Source: a virus. From it: a DNA stretch of 34,845 nt. Each line of letters starts with the position of its first letter. Within the stretch, counting starts at the first letter, position 1. Below, piece after piece: positions 6,318 through 18,100 of the stretch. A program made the position numbers and the translations under genes. The DNA is taken from positions 1-34,845 of IMG/VR virus record IMGVR_UViG_3300040807_002411; one strand, written 5' to 3'. The notes beneath the pieces are model-generated. The model searched no databases, was not told the origin of the DNA, and saw only the letters and a program-made list of their open reading frames with translations.

Positions 6318-9300
6318 TACAATACTTCCCTAATAGAAAAGGATGCTTCCTTTAAATTATTTAATTTATTACTGAATGTTGCCTGTGGTAGTGCAGTGAA
6401 ATAACCGTAAAGGGCAGTCCTTGTTCTCAGCTTTTTCATGTTTCCTGTATTACCTGAGATTACCAGACATGGGAATGGTCTTGCAAGTTGTTCTGCACCA
6501 AAATCAATAATCTGGTCTACACTCTCAGGATCAGACAAAAGTCTACCAGAAAACTCCTTTGCAGAATCACGATTCAAATAGTAATACGCACCTGTAGGAA
6601 GTTCCTTTCTTACTGAAAAGTCCTTCATGTTATTACTTACTCCAACCTGTGGATTTGGAAGCTGTCTGCTAATTCCTGCTCTCACAATTGCAACTTTAAG
6701 TCCCTGCAATAATTTTGTGAACACAAAAGGAGTATTTAGCTTTCCAAATGGTTTTTCCAAATGAATATCAAATTGTGTAGTTGCATCACCACGAATTAAA
6801 TTAATCTGAGAAACTACAGAATCTGCTGTTCCTGCAAATGTATTTTGAATGGCAGTGTCAGAATCTGGACGATAGGGACTTGTTGAGGTGGCATCATCAA
6901 TATTTGGAGTCTTTGAAAATGTCGCACTAGATACATTTGCTGCTTGATAAACTCCACTGGAAAACTGAAGGGCATCCCGATAAATCAAGTTTCCAACCTC
7001 AATTGGATTCTCAAAAGAACTAATAGCATCTGCAATGGAAACACTTCTAGAACAAGGCACTCCTGTTATATTCCCAGTTGAAGTTGAATTCGTATAAACG
7101 GTTCCTCCTAGTGATGTCAAATAATGAACACCTACAATTGCTCTTGCTGAAGCACCAACCGTTGGGTTGTAGTTTGAAGCCACATCTGAACCAACATCCA
7201 CTGTAAATGATTTAGAAGTTGGAGTCGTTTTTATAGTGTAAAATCCACTATAATCTGTAGGGGAACTCGGCAAATTGTTCAAAGTAACCTTGTCTCCGAC
7301 AGAAAATCCATGATCTGTTGAGGTGATGACTAGTAAATCATTATCTGCTCCTGCATTTAGCTGAGATCCTAACGAACTAATCACAATAGAAGAGCTACTA
7401 CTTAGTGCAATCTTCACAATATTTGATGTGGAATAAGTAACCAAGTAACTTGAGTCCAAACCTCTTAGTGAGGTTCCTCCACTACTGGATGCTAAATCAT
7501 ACAATACGATTTTGTCATTATTTACCAAAGAGTGAGGAGACGAAAAAATCAGTTGGGCTGTTTCTGCTTCTACATCATAACTCTGACCACCATAACTATA
7601 GGTAACTGTTGATGTTCCAGAATTCCATAAAAATGCATCTGCACTTGTGATTGAAGTTGTAATTGGCCTTACAAATCTTCCTTTTCCATTTTTAACCTTA
7701 ATCGCATAAACTCCTGTGGCTGCCTTTAATCCAGCATTTGAGTTAATAGTCAAATCTCCATTTACTCCAGAATTTGGAACAATTAACTTAATTGTCTGTC
7801 CTGAGTTTTCAGATGTTTTGACTCTATGGATTCCTGTCCATCCAGAAGATGCGTCATCTCCTAAATCTGGATGATGGTCAAAAGTGACATTTACAGTTAC
7901 TGAATTTACATTGGATGTGTCCACTCCATGCGCAATGTTTGTTGTTATTTCATTTGCAGTTTTGTTAATTGTCAAAATATAAACATCACTTGTTCCTGCA
8001 ACCTTCATTCCTACATATAACTCATGAATTGTATTTGAAAATTTTAATTTTGTTGCAGTATGATCAGCAACTACGTTTGTCAGTGTTTTTGAAATCTGAT
8101 CATTTTGAGCAGGAACTGTGCTAGGCCAATTCAAATAAATATAATCTCCTGCAACCAGTGACGTTCCTGCAGAAAAATTAAGAGTCAGTTCTCCATTGTC
8201 ATTTGAATTATACAAATAAGTTGAAACAGAATCATAGTAAGTAGAATTGGATAACTCAGAATTTAAACTAGTAGTAATATTTGATGCTGATGAAGAAGGC
8301 TTCTCCAAATAAATTTCTTCCAATAAAAACTGATTAAAAAGATTTGCCGCATTATGATTTAGTGTGGCATTCATCTCAATCAATATTTTTGTTGGAAAGG
8401 CCTCTCTTGGCAAGGGAATGTAATTGGACTCCACTCTAATCAATTTCCCAGTAACAAAATCAGCAACTGTATTCTGTGTTCTTGTTGCAATACTTGTTCT
8501 TCTAATTGGGGTTCCTTCTCCACCTGTAGTGGTTGAGGCCTCTGTCGTATCTACTACATACTTTCTGATTTCTATGGAATCTCCACTTCCAAAAAGAAAA
8601 GCAAGGTTTGCTAAAGGGCTTCCTCCTTTTGCCTTAAAAGGCAGTTTAATTGAAAACTGTGCTCTATCTTTTATGGTTGTCTTATGGAGGTAAGTCTGTT
8701 CAATAGAATTCAAGGTGATCTGTTTTGTATTGAACGTCTGTGTGCTTACAGTAGGTGATGATAATTCTAAGACCTCGGTATTCTCAAAAATATCGGTTCC
8801 GGCTGTAGAAGAAGATCCAGCAATTAATCCAATTCCTAGTTTGTGCTGATATCCTCCTCCGTTGTAAAAGAAGGTAGATCCAAGATTTACTTTTGGTGAA
8901 CCCGAAGTTGTTACTTGAACAAGGTTTTTTGAATAAAAAGTCCCAGGTTTTACAAAAACATCAAATCCAAGCTGATCCTCTGTAATTCTCTCAACATAAT
9001 AGCTTGTGTAACTATTTACAGAATAATCCAAGTTCTCTGAAAGCAATGATCCAATAGAAGTTTCAATCTTACAATCTTCAAAAGAAATGTACTCTCCAAC
9101 TGTAAAAGGAGATTCTCCACTTTTTAGTAAATCACTTGCTGAAATTGAAAAACCAACCTTATAAGTAAATGCAATATCATTTTCATCTTCAATAGTTCCA
9201 GAAATATTTCCTGCCGTTAATAATGAAATAGAAAGTCCATTTTCCAAACTTAGTGTTGTATTTAACAAGGACTGAATATCAGATATATTTCTATTAATAA

Positions 9301-9856
9301 TTACTTGTATTTTTTCTCCAACTGCACCCTGTTCTTGAAAAAGAGCAGAGTTTCCAGATCCATTGAGTCTAGTAAATGAAGAGGCCTTTTGTACTTGTAC
9401 AACTCTATGATTGCCATTCAAGAAAGAAGTGGAATTATTAAATATTCTAATCAAATCATTTACATTTATATAATCTGTATTTTGATTCAGTGTAATTGTG
9501 ATTAAACTTCCAGAATTATAATAATAACCACCTGGAACTGACTCAATAGCTGTTACTGTACCTGTTAAAACTCCAGTAGAATTATTTCCATATCCTATAG
9601 AAATGTATCCAGAACTTGTCTTATTCTGAAATAAATCATCTCCTTGATACGTCAAAAGAACTTCATCTGCCTGGTATCTTCCAAGAAACAATCCATTTAC
9701 CTGACCAAGACAATTAATTGTCAGTTTGTCTGTTCCATCACTAGAAACCCATGAGTTTCTATTTGAATCATCTCTTGTATTTCCAGGCCCATAGGTCTTT
9801 AGCGGTGACTTGTCAGAAGCAAGTCCAGAAACCCGATCCTGTGTCATGATTAACAT
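6317..9856 (-). CDS. Large tail-tip / central fibre protein (1179 aa)
   Basis: An 1179-aa virion protein. It begins MLIMTQDRVSGLASDKSPLK; AAGGGA six bases before ATG 9856-9854 favours this start over the in-frame ATG three codons later. The protein is almost all beta, rich in Ser, Thr and Asn. It contains several copies of a 'HG/HS...GD.v.....G.Y.I....s.sF.v' module, at about residues 115-165, 770-815 and 845-890 (DHGFSVGDKVTLNNL, YTIKTTPTSKSFTVDV). The C-terminus (RTALYGYFTALPQATFS) is more mixed. No lysozyme or peptidase motif is visible. Directly after the hub gene, its place fits a tail-tip or central-fibre protein. Confidence 0.75.
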   Translation of the reverse strand: MLIMTQDRVSGLASDKSPLKTYGPGNTRDDSNRNSWVSSDGTDKLTINCLGQVNGLFLGRYQADEVLLTYQGDDLFQNKTSSGYISIGYGNNSTGVLTGTVTAIESVPGGYYYNSGSLITITLNQNTDYINVNDLIRIFNNSTSFLNGNHRVVQVQKASSFTRLNGSGNSALFQEQGAVGEKIQVIINRNISDIQSLLNTTLSLENGLSISLLTAGNISGTIEDENDIAFTYKVGFSISASDLLKSGESPFTVGEYISFEDCKIETSIGSLLSENLDYSVNSYTSYYVERITEDQLGFDVFVKPGTFYSKNLVQVTTSGSPKVNLGSTFFYNGGGYQHKLGIGLIAGSSSTAGTDIFENTEVLELSSPTVSTQTFNTKQITLNSIEQTYLHKTTIKDRAQFSIKLPFKAKGGSPLANLAFLFGSGDSIEIRKYVVDTTEASTTTGGEGTPIRRTSIATRTQNTVADFVTGKLIRVESNYIPLPREAFPTKILIEMNATLNHNAANLFNQFLLEEIYLEKPSSSASNITTSLNSELSNSTYYDSVSTYLYNSNDNGELTLNFSAGTSLVAGDYIYLNWPSTVPAQNDQISKTLTNVVADHTATKLKFSNTIHELYVGMKVAGTSDVYILTINKTANEITTNIAHGVDTSNVNSVTVNVTFDHHPDLGDDASSGWTGIHRVKTSENSGQTIKLIVPNSGVNGDLTINSNAGLKAATGVYAIKVKNGKGRFVRPITTSITSADAFLWNSGTSTVTYSYGGQSYDVEAETAQLIFSSPHSLVNNDKIVLYDLASSSGGTSLRGLDSSYLVTYSTSNIVKIALSSSSSIVISSLGSQLNAGADNDLLVITSTDHGFSVGDKVTLNNLPSSPTDYSGFYTIKTTPTSKSFTVDVGSDVASNYNPTVGASARAIVGVHYLTSLGGTVYTNSTSTGNITGVPCSRSVSIADAISSFENPIEVGNLIYRDALQFSSGVYQAANVSSATFSKTPNIDDATSTSPYRPDSDTAIQNTFAGTADSVVSQINLIRGDATTQFDIHLEKPFGKLNTPFVFTKLLQGLKVAIVRAGISRQLPNPQVGVSNNMKDFSVRKELPTGAYYYLNRDSAKEFSGRLLSDPESVDQIIDFGAEQLARPFPCLVISGNTGNMKKLRTRTALYGYFTALPQATFSNKLNNLKEASFSIREVL

Positions 9857-9865
9857 GTTTTTCCC

Positions 9866-12139
9866 TTAATAAATTTGATCCTGTTCAATCACAACAAGAC
9901 TTCCGTCTCCAACAAATTCCGTATCCAATTCTGAAAAATTGTATTTGATTGTTCTTACAATCATGTCAATGCTTACTCCATCTTCATCACGATTGGCCTT
10001 AATTCGATCACCAACCAAAATATCATCCCGTATTCTACCAACCTTCAGTGTGATTACATTCTTATTAATTGTATTTTTTATATTCAATAAAACGGTTTCA
10101 ATAACTGACGAATCCTCAGAAATTGGAGTAATGTCCAGTATTTCTCCAGAGGCCATATTTGAAATCATCACGCTTTCTTCTCTTGTAGTCAAAGAAGTCG
10201 GAATGGTTTTGGAGGTTGCAATATTTTCAGTCCATTTTGTTCTCAAGGCTTTCACTGGGGTTGGCATCTTGTAAGTTGCTTCAATAATTTCCCAGTTATT
10301 AATAATCTTAAAAACACTAGGATTCAATCCTCTGTCAATTACTCTTAGTATATCATTTTTTATTTCAAATAAGTAATTTGCTGCGTAGGCAATCTCTCCA
10401 GCAAACTCAATTGTTTTTGTTTGAGCGGTTTGCCATATTTGCAACTTCAAGGAAGAAGCATTTGGCGCTGCAGAAAAATCCACATTGGTAACCCCTACCT
10501 TTCTGGCAACATACTCAAAAAAATCTGAAAGAGTTTCTCCATTTCTAGAAATTCCAGATACCAGGGGGGTTCCTAAAATCGCAGTACCATCCCTTGCCGT
10601 CAGAGGAACAGAGTCTAAACTTCTTACATAATTCGGATAGGCCGGATCAGTAGGATCTGGATTTCCAAGTCCATCTCTTGGAACATTGTCCCAAGTCAAT
10701 AAATCCACCCAATAGGCCCTGGAATAAATAATCTCGTTTGTAGGCAAACGATCTGGGCCAAAATACTCTCCAGGAGCCTCTACAATTGATTTTATGGTAA
10801 CAGAGGTTCCACTGACTGCCAATGTGATGAATCGGCCTGTAGAAAGAGAATGAGCTACTGTTGTTGTGATTGTATAGGTTGTTGAGTTGTAGATAACCTT
10901 GAATTGAGTGGAAGAAGGGACTTCCTTTACTTCATGTCTACCTGAGACTAATCCAGATGTATTTGCTGTTCCTGTAATTGACCCAGTCTGGATGGTTTCC
11001 AAGTCTGTAGGAAGTCTTGCAAAAACATTAAATGTCCAGGGGCCACTTCCTCCATCTGCAATGGAATCTGGATCTCTGACATCAGACACTACATAAAAGG
11101 CACCACTTGTATTCACCTCATTTGGAGTAAACCCAGATAAAGAAACTGTTGAACCAATCAGCAAATTGTGTTTATCTGCAGTCTCCAATGTTAAGGAATC
11201 GACATTTCTGGTAACACCAATAACTTCCAATCCATTTAAAATTCTTCCAGACCTATTCTGGTCACTAGATCCAACAAGAACACCATCATCAAACAAAAGA
11301 ATCGGATATTCTGCATTGTTTGGATCAAGATCTGGATTGGAATATTCAAAGAAAGAATAATCCCCAAGATTATCTCTCAAGGGTCTCTCATCAATCAGAA
11401 TGATGTCCTTCTTTCTATTTATTACACCAAAACTAAAAGGTTGCGGCTTCTTTGTATATGTCTCCATCAAGTATTCGCTGGATCTTTCAAAAGCCGTAGA
11501 AGTCAATCCTCCTAAAAAATTGTAAGTAAAGTGATTATCATCCACCACTGTAATTCTTACAGGCTCAATCACTCCTGTTGCATTATTCAAAGTGTTGAAA
11601 GCATTTATGGATGATCCACTAACTTTTATGAAATCCCCTGTAATCAATCCATGATCTGGAGCAATCACATACCCGTAAGTATTGACTCCTCTAATGGAAA
11701 TTGAATTTACGGAAACAAAAGAAGAATTGTAATCTCTGGCCTGACTTAGTAAATCAACATCTTCTATTTTGTCTTCTAATAAAAAATTAAACTCATCTGT
11801 GTTAAATCCACTCAAATACATTGTCCCATCAAACAATGATTGAATGATGTCATGCTGTTCCCAAGAGATATTTACAGGAATCTTCTGGTTTGGATTGGAT
11901 AATAGTTTTTGATAACCTCCTCCAAATATAGAAAAAGGAGAAAAACGATCATTGGAACGATTGGCAATACTCAAATCACCAAGTCTTACTCCAATATATC
12001 CACCTTTCACTTCCCCCAGTTCTAAGGATGGGCTTTTGGAAAGATAGGGAGAATAGTAATTCTCCCCAATATATCCCTCCTCACTCAAATACCAAGTCTT
12101 GGAGTTGAACTCTATCTCAACTAGAAGTACGTCACTCAT
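9866..12139 (-). CDS. Putative tail hub / distal tail protein (757 aa)
   Basis: A 757-aa protein translated by ATGA overlap with the tape-measure stop. This first gene after the tape measure is normally the distal-tail or hub protein. The N-terminal 130 residues (LLVEIEFNSKTWYLSEEGY; GGYIGVRLGDLSIANRSND; FDGTMYLSGFNTDEFNFLLE) look like the hub-ring domain of tail-tip proteins. Beta modules of the 'HGL.tGD' kind follow at about 150-210, 320-375 and 425-455 (DHGLITGDFIKVSGSS). The C-terminal 180 residues (VARKVGVTNVDF; YLFEIKNDILRVIDRG; IINNWEIIEATYKMPTPV; ILVGDRIKANRDEDG) match in style the D2/D3 parts of siphovirus hub proteins. Family naming is tentative. Confidence 0.72.
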   Translation of the reverse strand: MSDVLLVEIEFNSKTWYLSEEGYIGENYYSPYLSKSPSLELGEVKGGYIGVRLGDLSIANRSNDRFSPFSIFGGGYQKLLSNPNQKIPVNISWEQHDIIQSLFDGTMYLSGFNTDEFNFLLEDKIEDVDLLSQARDYNSSFVSVNSISIRGVNTYGYVIAPDHGLITGDFIKVSGSSINAFNTLNNATGVIEPVRITVVDDNHFTYNFLGGLTSTAFERSSEYLMETYTKKPQPFSFGVINRKKDIILIDERPLRDNLGDYSFFEYSNPDLDPNNAEYPILLFDDGVLVGSSDQNRSGRILNGLEVIGVTRNVDSLTLETADKHNLLIGSTVSLSGFTPNEVNTSGAFYVVSDVRDPDSIADGGSGPWTFNVFARLPTDLETIQTGSITGTANTSGLVSGRHEVKEVPSSTQFKVIYNSTTYTITTTVAHSLSTGRFITLAVSGTSVTIKSIVEAPGEYFGPDRLPTNEIIYSRAYWVDLLTWDNVPRDGLGNPDPTDPAYPNYVRSLDSVPLTARDGTAILGTPLVSGISRNGETLSDFFEYVARKVGVTNVDFSAAPNASSLKLQIWQTAQTKTIEFAGEIAYAANYLFEIKNDILRVIDRGLNPSVFKIINNWEIIEATYKMPTPVKALRTKWTENIATSKTIPTSLTTREESVMISNMASGEILDITPISEDSSVIETVLLNIKNTINKNVITLKVGRIRDDILVGDRIKANRDEDGVSIDMIVRTIKYNFSELDTEFVGDGSLVVIEQDQIY

Positions 12140-15100
12140 GCAAGCATCCTTGCGCCACGATAATTCATTTCACGATCCCTTGAAATTCTTATATTAGAAT
12201 CTGACTTTTCTTCTCCAGAAGTGTCCAAAACTGTTACACTCATTTCCTTTTGTTCTACAACTTCAATCAATCTGGAAAGCAACTGGTTGTTCATAGAGGA
12301 GGTTCTTATTAAGCTTGATGTAAATCCGCTTCCTCCAGAATTCAAACCGCTCATAAATCCATATCCAAGATCCGATACAGAATCACGATTCATCACATAC
12401 TCACCACCTTCCAGTTCTGCCAAAACTCCACCCATTCCATGAGAAGGCCCAAAGACCATTCCTCCATTTTTCATAGAAGGAGTTGGTAACGAATCAATTC
12501 CCAATTTATTAAGAACATCTCCACCAAAATTAGAAGTCAGTTTAGAGTTGTAAAAATCTAATGAATTCCCATCTATCCCAAGTTTAAGTATGTCCGGCCC
12601 AAGAGGAACCAATTTTGTTACGGTTCTTGTTGCCCATTCAAGCACTGTTCCGACAACTCTTCCAAGGAATCCATATTTTTTTACTTCTCTTTGATATCTC
12701 TCTACAAAAGTAATGGCCTTTCTAAATGGATTGTCCACAGAGAGAAAGTCTTTTTCAAAAGAATTACCAAATACATTTCCAGCAATGTCAAATAAGCCGC
12801 CACCATTCTTAAACAGGTTTTGTTCTACATCTATACCAGATAGATCTTCAGAAGGATCAATAGATATATTAAACTCATCTGGCCCTGTCAGGGATTTCAG
12901 TGGATTGGGAATTGTAAATACACTGGACAATGGATTGTCATTCATCCCAAGATCAAATAGGTCTCCTCCACTTTGAAACATTGACAATACAGAAAACACA
13001 TCCTTCAAATCTTCATCTGATTTTACAGCATTGATTCCTGCCATAAAGTCATGCCCCAAAAGATCTGTTGTTTTCTTGTTTACAATGTATTCTCCACCTT
13101 CAAATAAAAATGGAGTCCCTTGGTTTGTAAGCCCCAGCATCCCACTCTGGTGAGATGGCCCTACTGCCAATCCTCCTGTCTGAAGAACTCCTCCTCTACC
13201 ATAATTGATTAGACCTCCATCTCCTTTTGACTTTTCTCCAATCTCTAAATCAATCAAATATTCTGGGCCACCTAGATTGCCATGAAATGGGTTCTTTAAG
13301 GCATTTAATTCAAAAAACGGAAACTGAATCCCAAACATCTTCAATAATTTTGCAGGTAATGCTGTTACAAAATTAATAGTCTCCTGCAACAACATATTGG
13401 GAATCATCAATATTTCGCCCAAGAAGGAATCAAAAATTCCTGTAAATGAGCCTAAAAATGTAGGCACCAATAAATCTAAAATTGCCTTTAAGGAATTACC
13501 TGGAATATTTAAAATGCCGCCAAGAACTGTATTATTAAAACTCTCTGCAAACTTAACAACAAATTCTGAATTTGCAGCCACAATTGCCATTGTTAGTGTA
13601 ACCGGAAGAAGAGCAATTGCTCCTGTAAATATTACAAAGTTTGTTAAAAACTGATCAACATTCTCTCCGATTTTTCCTGTTGCCAACATTGTTAGAGTTA
13701 CCGGAAATAAAGCTATTGCCAAAAATAAGGCCAAACTATTTTTAGTAAACTCTTGAAGACCAATTCCAATATTTTGTTTTAATGTTTTTTCAAATAAATC
13801 TGCTATCTGAAGAGGTATGCCAAATATTACACTAAACAACTCACCCAAACTTCCCTTAAAGAAATCATCTAATTGATTTCCAAAATTCTTAAAAAATTCA
13901 GCAGGATATTCTACAATATATCTAATTCCTTCAATAAGTTCTTGCACTTGTGGTGCTACTATATTCTCAAGTTCTTTTAAACGATCCCCAATTTTACTAA
14001 GACTTTCAACGCTGCCATATGTCTCGCTTAATCCTCCTATAGCATCAAATTGAAGTGACCCCTCATCTAGATCAAATGCTCTTTCCATTGCTGAAGCCAA
14101 CTTTTGCGAATTCATATTCATTCGCATGGTTCCTTCATCCAATCTCTTTTGAACGTCAGGTATTCTTTCCTTGAAAAGAGTATCTACATATTTTGCTGGG
14201 TAGGTAAATGCTCCATCATTTTGATTGAATAATTCATCATATAGACCCTGTACAGGTTCCTGCAAATCCATTTGCTCATCAAATCCAATCTCTGCAAAAT
14301 AATTTTCTGGCTTCCCAATAACTTCTGCAGCAATCACTGTTGCGGCAACAGTAACCCATGCAGGAGCACCAGCAGCACTAAGGCCAACTAAAGCCGCTAA
14401 TCCTGCTGCAGTTGAAAGATCTTGCTTCCCTTCTTCTGCAGTTGAACGTCCTCTTTCTAATCCAAGTGCAGCAATTGCTGCCCCCGTCACTCCTATTCCT
14501 CCTGCAGAAATTCCATATTGAAGAGCACCTTGTAAAATAATATCTAAGAGCCTGTCATCAAAAGATGGCCCACCACCTCTAGGAAGCAATGAGGCCAATT
14601 GAGCAAATGCTGCATTTCCAATAAAGTCCAAGGAGACTCTTAACAACATCCCAGGAGCAATTCCAGCATCTGTCAATGCTTTTGCTTGTTCTTCTGTTGC
14701 TACACTAAATATATTGCTTGTATAATCCTGTAAGGCCAACTGAGTACCAAAGGCAGTCTCTACTGCAAGAGTAGAAAACTTTAATTGCTCCTCCATGATC
14801 TCAAGGCCGTTTTCCCCAATTATTTTTTGCTGAACCTTTGTGGTTACCAACAATGAAGAAAGAAGCTCACTAATTCCGCTTAGTAACTCAGTATTGGAAG
14901 AACTTCCTCCAGAAATTTCAGAAACATTTGCTACATAAACTTCTTCAATATCTCCAGAATCTGTTGTTCTTGTAATTTTCTGAAGTCCAAACAAATCTCT
15001 TCTTGCCAACAATAAACTCTCCATCATATTCGTTGGAGCTACTGTTGTCCCTCCCTGATAGGAAGGAATTCTGCCACCACGACCCATTGAGAACATGCCA

Positions 15101-18100
15101 CTATTCAACATGTCCAGAATAGGAACTCCTAGCTTGTCAACCGAATCCTTACGGATTATGTATTCTCCTCCCTCAAACAAGAAAGGCATTCCTCCTTTTG
15201 CATAACCAACCATTCCACTTTGATGAGAAGGCCCTCTTGCTACTCCTCCAGTCTGTAAAGATCCTCCTGTGCCAAATCCAAAAAGTTTTTTATTGTTTGA
15301 AATAATTGCACCTAATCCACCTATGCCTAATGTAAGCATCAAGTATTCAAGGAATCCCCAAGAATTATTCCTCTTCCCTCTTCCTGGAATTACTCTGGAT
15401 CTTGAAACATCTCCCATTGCAGAAGGCTCAAAGAACCCTCTTTCAAATGCAGATTTTCTTCTGTTTTTTCCAAGCAATTCCAACAAACTTCCTGCAGTTT
15501 TAAAGGATGGAATTGATCCTCCATTCCCAAAATCCAACCAAGACCAAAGACTGAAGTTTCTACCCCACCATCCTAAATCCAAGAAGTCCATTGAAGCATT
15601 AGCAACACCTCTGGATGACCAATCAAAAAGACTGTCTATTGATCCCTTTGTATCCCAAGGCCAGATCCAATCCAATACATTGCTAGAGCCAACACCCCTT
15701 CCACCATCAAAACTAGGAATATCTCCTCCAGATCCAAAAATGGCCCTGTCTTTCAACAAGTAACCAAGAGACCCACTCTTTCCACCAAACATCCAATTGC
15801 CAGAAGTTAGGCTCTTAAATGAATCATATGTAAAATATCCTGTACCCAACAACCCAAGCAATTGAAGAAGTCTTGAATTGTTATTCTTTTTGCTTCCCTT
15901 GGAAACTTGCTCTCTGTAAATCTGATTAGAAAGGGCCAATCCAATTAATGATCCAAATAAACTCAATCCTGGACTATTCCCTAATCCAAGTGATGGAATT
16001 TTACCACCCTTGCCAAACTTAGGAGACAAGTAACCAAGAGATCCGCTTTTTCCTCCAAACATCCAATTGCCGGATGTTAAATTCTTAAAGGAGTCATAAG
16101 CAAAATATCCTGTTCCTAACAGGCCAAGCAATTGTAGAAGTCTTGAATTGTTGTTTTTTCCACTACCTTTGGAAACCTGCTCCTTATAAAGCTGATTGGA
16201 GCCTGACATCAATATCAAAGAGGTTAATAAATCTAAACCAGGATTTGGTTTTCTTCTTGGAGTATCTTCTCCAAAAAGCCAATCTCCAACTCCAAAGCTT
16301 GGAATAGAGCCTCCAGATCCAAAGACAGGCTTGTCTTTCAGCAGATAAGGAAGAGATCCACTCATCCCGCCAACCATCCAATTTCCAGAAGTTAGACTTT
16401 TGAATGTGCCATATCCAGAAAGGCCTACACCCAACAATCCAATTAACTGTAAAATACTAGAAGTGCTATTTTTGCCACTACCCTTTTTTACCTGACCTTG
16501 ATAAAGCTCATTAAAAAGACCCATCATTAGCAGGGAGGACAACAAATCCAATCCTGGAGAGTCTCCAAATCTACGCATTCCAGAATTACTTTTTCCACCA
16601 GATTCAAAAGATGGAATGGAACCTCCAAGGCCAAATTTACTTCTATTGTATTTTTGTGTTCCTGCCCATGTTGCTGGATTTAAATAACTCTTTCCTCCAC
16701 TTTTGAAACCTGTAGAACCCAATCCCATCAATAGCAAAGAAAGCAATCCCATTTCTCCAGAACGCTTTCCTCCTTGCATTGAACTAAACAAACCAATGGA
16801 ACCCAAGGCCCATGAGATGGCTTGAGCCGCAGTCAATGCCTGAGAACCTGCACTTCCCTTGTTTTGCCTTGATCCCAATGGTGAACCAAAAAATACATTT
16901 CCAGGCAACATTCCTGCATCTGCCAAAATGGACATTGCTCCAATAGAAGCAGTTCCTAATCCAAATAAACCCATTCCCATTCCAGCCTCTGGAATAGAGC
17001 CACCCTTGCCGAACCAATTAAAGATATTCCCATAATAGACTAAGGCCTCATACCAATCTCTTTTTGCAAGAGCAGAAGTGTCAGGGCCTTTTACATCATC
17101 ATCAAACCAATTCCAAGGAAGCCAACTGCTTCCAGAGACTCCTTTATAGGGTGTTGCGAGGAATGGATGATAAACCTTCCCCTTCTTTGGGCCGTCTGGA
17201 AGCCAATTCCCAGGCCAGAGCCATCCTAAGTAATCTCCAATGCCAAAACTAGGAATAGATCCACCATTGCCAAAACTAGAAACAGAACCACCATTACCTC
17301 TTAGTGCTTCTAGGTTTGTTCCCAAGAAAAACGGAAGAAGTCCTCCAAAGAATCCTAAACTTACGTCTCCCACAGTGGAACCTGTCCAAGGCCCATACAA
17401 TTGTGAACCTTTATAACCCGTGTACCCCCCAAGTAAGGCAAAAAGTAGAGCTATTGTTTCTAGTTGACCACCTAGCCCAAAACTTGGGACAGAACCTCCT
17501 TTACCCATCTCTGACCCACTCACTCCATCCCATCTCCCGTAACCACTCCACATGGAAGAAGAGGAATAATCAAATGGAGTACTCCCATATCCTAATAATC
17601 CAGCAAGAAGAAGTGCTTTCGTTTGATCAGTATTGTTTGTTTTCGTACCAAATAAACTACTAAGCATCATGTATGAGGCAGCACCACTAATTCCCCCAAA
17701 AATTCCAGCATCTCCTGGTCTACCAAAATATGAACCTGGCCCTCTAAATATATCGCTTAAAAAGTTTCCACCAATTCCACCCAAAAGTCCTGCAAGTAAA
17801 GCAATGTCACCACCACTTCTAAAGGAAGGAATTTCTCCACCATCCCCAAATACAGGTTTTCCGCTCTTCCACCATTTGTAACCACGATATCCACCATATC
17901 CAAGTAAGGATAACAGCATGATCTGGTTGATTGGAGCAATATCTCCATAATTCCCCTTCTCTATCTTTGTAAAATCACTATCTCCATCCTTTGTAGGGAA
18001 TCCCAAACCAATAAGACTCATAAGAGAAAGAGAGGCAAAAATTGGATCAAAGATGTCTCTAAACCTTGTTGGTTTTGTAGGCTTCATCAACTCCAGCAGG

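Noticed and set aside
15269-15763. Plus-strand open frame of 164 codons opposite the tape measure
   Set aside because: It is antisense to the Gly-rich repeats, Pro/Ser/Lys-rich as expected of their complement, has no ribosome site, and all neighbours are on the other strand.
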